Below, in pieces: positions 55,241-64,000 of a stretch of DNA of 64,000 bases. The stretch comes from Metarhizium brunneum (taxonomy: Eukaryota; Ascomycota; Sordariomycetes; Hypocreales; Clavicipitaceae): the NCBI RefSeq assembly GCF_013426205.1, contig NC_089427.1, forward strand, positions 310,001-374,000. The letters are read 5' to 3'. The notes under the pieces are model-generated. The model saw nothing but the letters and a program-made list of their open reading frames with translations. It was not told where the DNA came from and made no database searches. Position 1 is the first letter of the stretch. Each line of letters opens with the position of its first letter. The position numbers and the translations under genes are program-made.

Positions 55241-56182
55241 GGTTGCAGAATCTTCTGTTGGTTTTGTTAGAGAAACGGTCTCACGAAAGATACTCAGTGT
55301 CTTGTCTCACTTGGTGTGTGTATTTATTGCTTGTAGTGCTTTTGTGGAAGAAATGTTGATACTCGACTGCAGCTTTTTGTCCCGAGTTGAGGGAAACAGA
55401 AGACTATTATATAGGCGCCAGCTCATATGCTTGAGAAAAACATGCTCAATTCAATAGGATCGGGTTACCAAGGCGCACAGGTTGAGACGTCGGCAGCCTG
55501 GAGGGAAACATTGACGCGGGGCAAGAAACTTACCATTTTGAGGACTTGAAGTGTAACGCCTTAAACCTTATGATACCCTAGTTATGTTGGCGGATGCTAC
55601 TGGGAGGTTGGCTAATCACGAGGCTTGCCTTTGTCACGAACAAACCTTCTTTCATCGCATGTGGTTATGCGCCCCCCTCTTTCAAAGACCAGTCATCTTC
55701 AGTAAGAACTTACTAATCCAGCGCTCGAGGCAGTTACTGGCCATTGTGCTGCTGAAGAATCTGGAGCCAGGGGGTTTGTGTTGACGATCAATTAGATGCC
55801 GTAGAGCGGCCAAGTGTAGGGATGGTGGGTGCCACGCACCAATGAGGAATGGTTCCGAACCGAGGCCTCAACCCGCAAGTTGGATACCCGTTGGCAACTA
55901 GTGGGGTTTTCCTTCATGTTTCCACTTAAGTGGAAGCCCACTTAGTTGCCAACGGGTCAATACTTAAAAACTTAAAAGCATTACAAATCGCTTCATGGAC
56001 ATTGACGTAAAAGGGTCAATGAGCGCACTACCGAGCTCAATGAAGATCTTGATGTCACATTGCAGATTAGAACACATGAGATGAGTATATAGTTGAGAGG
56101 TGGCAATTATATCATACGTAAGGGCTAGAAAATTATGCATCAACTCATATACACCCCGCACAATATGGCTTGACCACCAACA
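55241..56182. other. intergenic region with hairpin
   Basis: No gene seen. It contains the inverted repeat described separately at 55886-55957. Confidence 0.45.
55886..55957. repeat. inverted repeat with central 16 bp palindrome
   Basis: The left arm ACCCGTTGGCAACTA followed by GTGGG and the right arm CCCACTTAGTTGCCAACGGGT pair over about 25 bases with one or two mismatches. The loop contains a perfect palindrome TTCCACTTAAGTGGAA (55920-55935). Confidence 0.85.
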
Positions 56183-58547
56183 TTACAAACCCCATTCCGT
56201 CTCATTCACAGTCACTTTTGCCGGCTTATACCTCTCCGCACCCCGACCAAGCACGAATGTCAGCTCTGCAGAGTTCAATGTCATATAAACATCGAATGCA
56301 ACATCATAGTATTTTCGTCCGCGAAAAACTCTGCAGTGGAGCGACTCTTCGGGTATCGTGTCTAGGTCCATGCAAACGGTCGCGAGCGGCTTTTCAAGAC
56401 CTTTCAACATTGTCAGCCTTTATTCTCGTCTGTGACTCAAAGTCTCTCTGCGTACCTGGAACTGGGTGTCTACTCGTGTGCGGGCGCGGAGGAGGATTGT
56501 CAGCCTTGGAAGAGTACACGTCGCAAATGATCTTGGGCGGATGCTCTCCTAGAGCAATGTTGGCTTTATACTGGAGCTCAAAGTGTTTCGGCTCGCCGTC
56601 GTAGATCTCGTCACCCTTGGACCTTGTTAGCAACTGTCCTGCCGGCCCTGGAAAACTTTCGCCACGCCGGGCCATGAACGGTTACCTTGTTGACAAACCA
56701 CCTCATGACCTCAACTTCTCGAGGTCGAGAGCGTCCGATACTTCAAGGCTGCGTTAGTTCCAAGTATGTCAGCGATGCAGATTGGGATCATACTTTGGGT
56801 TGATGCCGTTCTGTTGCGCTGAAGCGTTCGACTTTTCTTGCCGGAAGATACGAGTCCCGTAGTGGCAAGGGGCCTCCCTGACCATTACTCGTGGAACGTT
56901 GCGCTCAAAGATCCTTCCTCGTCCCTGTTCGTTCTTTTTGTCGCCGTCTTGCCATGCGGCGTGCCGTTGAGGGTTGTCTATTTTGGCCAACCCGGCCATC
57001 AACGCGCCCCTGACGATGGCTGTGCGGCTGCAAAATGTTAACGCTGCAAATTCATGCCACGAAATGTAGTCTTTACTACCTGTTATCGATTTTCTGAACT
57101 TTGATCGTCTCTCCGACTGTCTTCTCAATTTCCCGCTTCAGGTAGGCGTTTTGCCCGAAGCCCCCGGCAAGAAGAACCTTCTTCACCTTTCTCGTCGGTC
57201 GAATAGTGCTGTCAACTTGATGGCGTACGAGCCTGCAAATCTTGGATACCACCGGGTCGAATACCTGTTTGCGCAGCTCATCCACCGGAATCTCTATCAG
57301 TGTAAACTCGGCACCCCGAGGACCAGCGCTGGGAAACGGTGTGTTGAGGTACAGTGCACCACTGGTGTTCAGCCCCGTGAACTGCGGCTTGATTCCTCGT
57401 TCAAAGTCGCCCACGGCCGACTTTAGAAGCTGCAGGCCGTTCTTGCTGTTCCAGTCTATATGTCGTAGCTGGCTCCTACTCATCAAATAGTCTTCGAAGA
57501 TTCTGTTGATGAAACAACTGCCGCAAAGCTCGCCGGGGGTGCCTGCGACGCGCTTCAGAGCAATGTAGCTGTCCTTTGACAAGATTTCATACGAAGACAA
57601 GTCGACAGTGCTGTCACTATGTTAGAAACCAATCTCCGTGTCTGAACGGCACGTACGTACCCGCCACCGGCATCGCAAATCACAAACGTGTCGCCAGCCT
57701 CGAGACCAATGTCAAACATTTCAGACAGAGCATATATCCCCGCTGCCTCGGGCTCCGCGATCATGGAAAGCTCTTCCTTCTCGCTAGGGTCTCCTAGAAA
57801 TGCCTCTGCTGCGCATTCCCGCATCGCTTCTTGTGCCCCGTGGCTCCACATGGCAGGCACGGTAATGATGTATTCTCGGGGCAGATTGTAGATCTCCCCT
57901 ACTCGCTGTTCAAACAACCGATCAATTGCAGACTTGACTCCCTGAAGATACCTGATGACCAGTTTCTTGCATTGGTCAGGGTCCAGTGGAGGTAGAGCCG
58001 TCTTGCTTGGGTACCTCCTCAAGAGATCGGAACCGAGGGCAAGGGAATGCTCAATTTCTGGACAAAGGCCCAGTTTGAACCATTCGTGTATTTTCTCCCC
58101 GGGTTTTCTTCTTCGGTCAGCTTCGAAACCCCAGGATACAGAGTTGACAGTGGCGCCATGTTCGTATCTGAGGATGCTGCAATGGAATTACTCATGATAT
58201 TCCAAGTCAAGGTCGAGAGGCTGGATAGAGCAACGCACCTTGGGACTTTATCACCAGTAAGCCCCTCTCCCCAGTCCGTGACCAGACTTTCTTTCTGAGG
58301 CTAGTCATCGAGTCAGTGACGTGCATGGACCTTGTTTGCCTCCTTGACCGGGGCCGTACCTCTCCGGCGTTCACGAGTGTATAAGCCACGCCAGAAAAGG
58401 TGGTGCCTGTGGCCTGTCAGCACTCCATTCCTATTGTCACTAAGAGGGGAACGCCATGGAAAGCCTACCAAAATCTACTGCTATCAGAAATTTCATAGGC
58501 TTCTCCTCGGTCTCACTGGCACTGTGAACACCTGGTCTCCTTTCCAT
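56183..58547 (-). CDS. Hsp70-family ATPase-like protein (fungal non-canonical group)
   Basis: Nine minus-strand exons: 58547-58469, 58406-58360, 58300-58239, 58176-57661, 57610-57080, 57027-56794, 56740-56686, 56615-56456 and 56400-56183. They join in frame to 633 residues. The actin-like nucleotide fold is intact: phosphate-1 loop DFGTTFSGVAYT (D25), phosphate-2 ICDAGGGTVDLSSYE (near 231-239, split by an intron) and adenosine motif VLLAGGFGQNAYL (about 380). There is no canonical substrate-binding domain or EEVD tail; the C-terminal 200 residues are a distinct beta-rich part with DEIYDGEPKHFELQY. Such proteins form an expanded, poorly characterised ascomycete family. The start may instead be the Met at 58496. 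It is divergent from a coiled-coil gene. Confidence 0.88.
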
Positions 58548-59136
58548 CGTAGGGAACTCGCGGAGCAATCCAGCATTTAGAAGTGATATACTTACGAATA
58601 GACGTAAAGGTGAGCACGAAAAGAGGAAGATATGTGCTGGGATCCTTCGGCAAGATATGTCAATCAAACGCTCCTCAGAGTGAGGCTCCAGTGATGCTGC
58701 GGCTGAAGGTCTTGTCGAAGCTGACCACCCATCGGTGTTCCCAGGCAGCCATGCCGGATACATATGTAAGCAACAGCCTCAAGCCTGCAAAACCGGTGAG
58801 GGAAGTGGTGTTGGTCAGTCGCCATGAGTCGACTGCACCCTTCTTCTGGACTAGCCCCTAGACATTGCGGCAGGCTGAGTTTGACACATCATCTGCAGCA
58901 AACGTTGACTGTAGTTACACTGCATGTCATTGTCTCACTGGATTCTGGCCATTCGTACCTCTGATCACTCCCGTAGTGTTAGGCCGAAAATCTCTTGGGA
59001 CCTTGGTAAGGTTGTCCACCTGACTTTTGTTCTCTTGTCGACACCCTGTGGTTCTCATGAGAGACAAATCCGCTTCACTACTTTCAAAAGGTTGGTCACG
59101 ACTTTGCACTATCTAGTCGTCCGCTTTTGACCAAGG
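58548..59136. promoter_or_regulatory. divergent promoter region, Hsp70-like / coiled-coil gene
   Basis: About 0.6 kb between two divergent start codons with no supported coding sequence; presumably both promoters. Confidence 0.4.
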
Positions 59137-60846
59137 ATGGAGTCCCGGGAGGAGTGGCCAGCGGAAGCGGTGAGCAAAATGAATCAGCTGGAACGCAAGA
59201 ATCGCGAGCTTTTGGCTCGAGTGATGATGGCCCAAGGCGTATTGGACAGCAACCAAATTACAGACACTGAGATACAATCTGGCTTCTTACAACTTCGAGA
59301 TGCAATCTTCAGCTACATCCAGGCCATCTATCGCCGCCTCAGCGACGAACAGCCAGGGTGGTCTTTCAAGGACGCGCTTCTCGATCGACTCAGTCGCAAC
59401 CCGTCGGCCGGAAAAAGGCATTGGATGAAATGGCTTGCGGAGCACAACAACAACACGTGCATATTGTTTGTTTTATCCAGAGAGATCTGGGACTGCATAA
59501 GTTCCAACATTTTTCGAAGCGATTTCCACGACAACTACCAAATGTGGCTTCCTCTCGGCATGTCCGACTCGACGCACTTGATCTTTGAAGAGATTATGAA
59601 TAGTATAGAAGCCGGCGCTGACAAAGACTGTATGCCTCACTGCCTGATCTGTGCCAAATCCCACCATCTGACCTGATACTTTGACCTCATAGTAGCTAAC
59701 CGCTGGAGATCGACGACGTTGGCCGCACTTGTTGGAACGGATACCGCACAAAGGAGCAGAAGCGAACAGACGGGGAGGGCACTCGGAGAGCTATCCGAAT
59801 CTCTATTGAGATACCTAGGACTCGAGGAAAATCCCAATCTTTTTTCGGGATTTCTTCCGAGCCTTGGAGAGTGTATCGTCAAGTCTGCCGCGGATCTGTA
59901 TCAACGAATGGCCTGTTCTCGCCACCAGTACTCTCTCGAAACTCCAAACATCACATGTGGAAAACCGCTGTATAAAGAAGAACTAGCGCAGTGGGATCTG
60001 AAAAGCGCCACAAATTGGCTTGATATCAACAGCGAAGATGATGCCCAGGGCTTACTTTGCTGTCTTTTCCCCGGTGTCAGGCGACTACAGCCCGGTGAGG
60101 GGGGCGACCTGTCCGTCGTGAAGCCTCTGGTCCTAGTCTACGATACACCCAGTCCAGAAACCGCTTCGTACACCACGGCCGAGTCTGATGACGGCGAATT
60201 AGAACTCTACGACTTGACCTCGGAGACATGCAGCGATTCCCAAGTATGCGAAAGCGAAGGAGAGGCTTCGGACAGCACAACAGAGCCGGGAACAATTAGG
60301 ATCCAGCACAAACTAGACTGTGAAAGAATCGCATCACTGTTTCGTGTAGATGAAGCACCACACGAGCCGTCCTTGCCCGGAGGTGGTGCCGCGCCGCCTG
60401 CACGCCATGCCGCCCCGTCCAAGGGTCAAGGGACGTCGAGGACGAGAAAAACAAAGGCTAGGAAACGGGACGAAGGGGCTCTCTCGCGGTTTGGAGACTA
60501 TCTCTGGAAAAGCGTCAAGAAAGCCCCGTCGTCACCTCCCGCCCAGCGCAGAAACTACACTCAGGGGAATAGTTGTTCTCCTTCTTCGAGTGATGATTCA
60601 TACCACGGACCCTCAAGGGCAGCTCAAAAAAGCCACGGCTCTTCGCGGAAGCAGCATCGGCGAGGCCAAGAGCGAGGTTGCACCTCACCAGTCAATAACC
60701 GGGAGGGAACTGCAAGGGCTCAAGTCGAGCATCGTATTCCGCCGCAGAGAAGGATGTCGGAACCGTGGTCTAGCACAATGGCACCATCGTCATCGACGTC
60801 TAGTTCGGCGTACGGAACAGGAACGGTCGTGTGGTCTCCCCGCTGA
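59137..60846 (+). CDS. hypothetical coiled-coil protein with basic Ser-rich tail
   Basis: Exons 59137-59629 and 59693-60846 give 548 residues. The acceptor region reads ATAGTAG, so splicing three bases later (59696, 547 residues) is equally in frame. The N-terminus is a coiled coil (MNQLERKNRELLARVMMAQG), followed by a helical region with FLQLRDAIFSYIQAIYRRL and an all-alpha part to about residue 300. The acidic stretch (SDDGELELYDLTSE) and the last 200 residues (Ser/Arg/Lys-rich, KTKARKRDEG, SSRKQHRRGQE) look disordered, with nuclear-localisation-like basic clusters. I recognise a general resemblance to uncharacterised ascomycete proteins but no named domain. It is head-to-head with the Hsp70-like gene. 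Confidence 0.7.
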
Positions 60847-61245
60847 TGGGGTGTGGAAAAACGGGGTAAGACTTTTCGAAATGGAGCTTTTTCGATACTT
60901 GTCTACATGCGGTTTGTGGTGTTATTCTACGGGACGAGGCGCGGCAGTTGCAAAGGCGGGATGGCAAGATTGACGGCAAGTATATACATGAGAAGTGATG
61001 GGCCAAAGGATCTCGGCTCGAGACAAAAATACTCCATTGCACCAGTGATTTGAAGGCGATGGATGTCAACAAATGTAGGTAGCACCAAAGTGCTCAGCTA
61101 GAGTACCCTTTTATATTGATAACAGAGCCAAGGCAAGGCAGCAAGGGCCGGGGACTGTTCAAGCGACTGTGAATGCTGTTCCCCCCGCTTAGAGCCCATT
61201 TCCCCACGAAGAAAAGTCTGTCTTGTCTCAAAATCGCAAGAAACA
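60847..61245. other. intergenic region
   Basis: About 400 bp of convergent 3' flanks between the coiled-coil gene and the membrane-protein gene. No gene or repeat seen. Confidence 0.45.
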
Positions 61246-61779
61246 TTAACCGTTCTGGTGTGGATCGTAGATTCTGCCAATCCTGTCAGACCCATCGGGG
61301 ACTATGGATTCCAGAGGCGATACCGGAGGGTTTGGGGGATGCCGAGCATGTGTTGGATATGGTTGACGTGGCGCATACGGTGGATATGGCGGGTAGTCGT
61401 CCTCGATATGTCTCTCAGAATTGCTGCTTGATGTCGAGGTAGTTGTACTCTGGTGCCGTCGGCGCCGGGGCAAGCAGCACCACCATAACAGCGTCAAAAT
61501 CAGGCCAACGGCGAGAAAGACGCCAAAAACAATGAGCGCCGTCACAGCCGTGTTGTCTCCACCGGTAGTAGGCATCGGTACTTGGTTTGTGGCCGTCGTC
61601 TGCTCAAGTGTTGTAGATTCCGAGCCCGAGGGGGTGGTTGTTTGCGGGCCGAGGAAGATGGTGGTGTATCTTGTGCGCCCGTCGCGTGTAACGGTAAGAG
61701 TGACAAGGTACGGCACGGCCTCTCGAGGCTCCTTCGTTGCCATGATAGTCATCGGTCGCGTCTCTGTCGCTGTAGCCAA
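61246..61779 (-). CDS. single-pass membrane protein with Pro-rich cytoplasmic tail
   Basis: Single-exon ORF of 177 residues. An N-terminal 75-residue Thr/Ser-rich, probably O-glycosylated ectodomain (LTVTRDGRTRYTTIFLGP, then TTPSGSESTTLEQTT) leads into one helix (about 79-101, VTALIVFGVFLAVGLILTLLWW). That is followed by CCLPRRRR, a Ser/Thr patch and a Pro/Tyr-rich tail (YPPYPPYAPRQPYP). There is no cleavable signal peptide from this start, so either the helix acts as the anchor or a first exon with a signal peptide is missing. The architecture resembles small fungal wall-stress or mucin-like membrane proteins, but no family is recognised. Confidence 0.6.
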   Translation of the reverse strand: MATATETRPMTIMATKEPREAVPYLVTLTVTRDGRTRYTTIFLGPQTTTPSGSESTTLEQTTATNQVPMPTTGGDNTAVTALIVFGVFLAVGLILTLLWWCCLPRRRRHQSTTTSTSSSNSERHIEDDYPPYPPYAPRQPYPTHARHPPNPPVSPLESIVPDGSDRIGRIYDPHQNG

Positions 61780-64000
61780 CTATGAGCCTTGAGTGGAATG
61801 CTGGTTCAAGGATTGAGGTAAAAATGGCCGCTCGACCAGCTACTACGCGAGCCGCATTAAGCGCGGCATTTATTAGAGGAAAAAAAATCCTTCTTCACAA
61901 ATCTTTGTCCCCATTTCCCATCGTCTGCATGAAGGTGCTGACACAAGGGCAGCTGTTGGCTTGGTCCCAAGATGGGGGCTGTTTGTGTAACCCTACCATC
62001 TGCATGCTGGGCTCGGTGAGATGCAAGTTGTCATTGATCAATTACGTACATAGCCGTAAGCCTTACATTTACATGTCCACTGACACTTCAGCTGGCAATA
62101 TTACGCAACGTGGTGCTCTTCTGGTTGGCCAAAGTATGCACCAGCCAATGTCTTGTATATTTTCACAATGATAGTAGAAAACCCGTCTTGCATATGGCTG
62201 CGGTTTGGACAATTTTGAGGCGGCTGAGTGGGAATCCGAATTGCAACAGGTTTCCTTTTCCCCTTTGGGGTGAGAAATCTTTTCCTGTAGATTGTCTAAC
62301 AGCAGGTAGGGTTGTGTACGGTCCATGTTGATTTATCCGGTTCCAGTTCTGCGACGAAACTAGGTTTGTGAGTGTATCTATTGCGGGTATACTGGTTAGA
62401 TGGTTCAAATATTTCTTACTGTCGGGAAACCACGACAGGACTCGTCGAAGCTATCGATTGAGGCATACGAGTATATCGGTGTCCAAATGGTTAGGACGAA
62501 TGAGTGCAAGTTGCTTGTTTTATTCCTACACGTTTACAACAAACGTGCCACTACTTTACTGAGAGCATCACGCGTCCAAGGGCCACTGTAAGACTCATCA
62601 CACCGTACTGCATGGCTTGTGATGAGCTCTGCCTTTTAATTTTATATTGTATCATTTGTACATACAGCATGGCATATGTCCACGAGGAACTACGAGCCTA
62701 TTGGCGACATGTCAATTAAATTGCTAGTCATACCAGCCAATTTATTTTTGAAATGAATTATACCACAAGCGTCCCACGGTTGGCTCACAACGGTTACACA
62801 ACCACAAGATGAGATGACGATGCCCAAAGTCGGCCTTACGCGAGGGCTGTCTCAGGCACTAGCCTTCACCGACTTGTTGTATTTATAGAGACCTGTTGTC
62901 CTCTAAGGCCTTCTGACAAGCCAAGGGCGTGATAAACCAAGGGCCTTTGATACCGGAAAGTCGATTGTTATAGTTTGAATTAAACATCCATTCGCATGCG
63001 CAGTTACCCGGCCCGTGTCACAACCGGTTTGGATATTATGTAGTCAAATGTGAATTAAGACTCTATATATCGATATCTGAGTCCTGAATTTAAAAAACTA
63101 CGAAAACAAGCAAAACGAAAAAGAAGACATGGCCTATCTCACAAATGGGAATAATTGCACGTGATTATCGCGACTGCCGGTACAGGGTACATAGCACAGA
63201 ATCCTATGAGCATGGGGATAAATGCCTTTAAACAAGGTATTCAAACATTAAGCGCTTATAGAGCCTAAGTTGCATTGTAGTCGGTCAAGGCCGAATGAGT
63301 TGCGAAAAGATCAATGCGACGTGGCCATTGACCCAAACAGGCGTTAATCTCGCGCCATGCTAGAAATGCGATTCCAAATATTGTCCTATAGATGACAGGT
63401 TTCATTATACAGGCACCAGTTTCTGCAGACACCAAACTTTTCTTGCTGTTTTTCGACAGGAGAGCTACTACGTGGCTAAAGCAACTCCAGTAAGCATGAT
63501 CAAAGCTAATAGCATGAGGGCTGCCTCTGTCATTATACCCAATATCCGAGTCTGCTGCTTCTCTTGGTGAGATTCACGAATACGAGGTGGAGTTGCTCCG
63601 CCCCTTTCAAGCGCCAACATGGATGCAAATGCTCTCAATTTTCTCTGAGCGTTCACCTACAGCCTTGCAATTGTGTAAGAGCGTGGCAATCCATGTGGCG
63701 AGGCGAAATTCCGAGTGAAGAAAGCTTGGTGCGCCTCTCGCAGCAACTTTTGTCGCTCTTGACTTTGCAAACGCATGGTTGACAAGGTGGAGATTCGTGT
63801 TTATTGAATTGCCAATGCCAGCGGAGCCATGATGCGATTCGGGCAAAGGCAAATACGAGGCCAAGAAACCATGATGCCCGATTAGGCGACTAGTGCCCGG
63901 TTTCAGCCTTGTGAACCAGCGATTCGATTCCATTTATCATGCTCTTGTCGAATCGCAGGTTAAACAGTTGGTAGATAATCTGGGATCCCCTGTCCACATT
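61780..64000. other. intergenic region with repeat copy I
   Basis: No gene I can support to the window end. Repeat copy I lies at 62794-63022. A TGACACAAGGGC word at about 61,938 may be another repeat end but no body follows. Confidence 0.45.
62794..63022 (-). repeat. dispersed MITE-like repeat, copy I
   Basis: About 229 bp, left end GTTACACAACCACAAGATG and right end GGCCCGTGTCACA. It has a TATTTATAGAG box and a core with a short internal duplication (CAAGCCAAGGGCGTGATAAA then CCAAGGGCCTTTGATACC). Confidence 0.65.

Overview
The window is nuclear DNA of a filamentous ascomycete (Pezizomycotina). The genes carry short 50-145 bp spliceosomal introns with GTRNGT-type donors, CTAAC/CTGAC branch points and YAG acceptors. 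Telomere-type TTAGGG units occur internally, and AT-rich, RIP-like blocks separate GC-rich genes. The gene content (galactosaminogalactan genes, an M43 secreted protease, a CYP504, Hsp70-like and C2H2 proteins of expanded fungal families) would fit a Sordariomycete, perhaps Hypocreales, but that placement is inference. I modelled 26 protein genes and one pseudogene. I saw no tRNA, rRNA or CRISPR.

Layout. 0-3.5 kb: the edge of a galactosaminogalactan locus, with the 5' end of an ega3-like GH114 gene divergent from an intact agd3 deacetylase. 5.1-21.4 kb: a dense catabolic block with an APC-type amine/choline permease, a divergent copper amine oxidase, a Dabb-domain protein, a Zn2Cys6 regulator, a CYP504 phenylacetate 2-hydroxylase, an MFS transporter and an S58 (DmpA-type) peptidase. 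Read together, the block suggests uptake of an aromatic primary amine, oxidative deamination and ring hydroxylation under a local regulator. 22.9-27.6 kb: a glyoxalase-like protein, a Dcr2-like phosphoesterase and a secreted M43 metalloprotease.

28-36.5 kb is an AT-rich, gene-poor compartment. It holds a decayed berberine-bridge oxidase, two small secreted cysteine-containing proteins and many copies of a short dispersed repeat. 36.5-40.4 kb holds three secreted proteins (CHRD domain, feruloyl-esterase-like, GH128 glucanase). 42-48.8 kb has a C2H2 protein, an unknown protein with a long Asp/Glu tract, and a small ORF. 50.8-61.8 kb has a multi-pass membrane protein, an FAH-family hydrolase, a SnoaL-like protein, a divergent pair of a nine-exon Hsp70-like gene and a coiled-coil protein, and a single-pass membrane protein.

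The main non-gene signals are these. A 120-250 bp MITE-like repeat family has about nine copies, with ends resembling ACAAGGGCT/AGCCCTTGT and a conserved core. The 9-mer TTCAATGTT/AACATTGAA occurs eleven times, far above chance. Two interstitial telomere tracts occur, one exactly at the broken end of a repeat copy. A 72 bp hairpin near 55.9 kb contains a perfect 16 bp palindrome.
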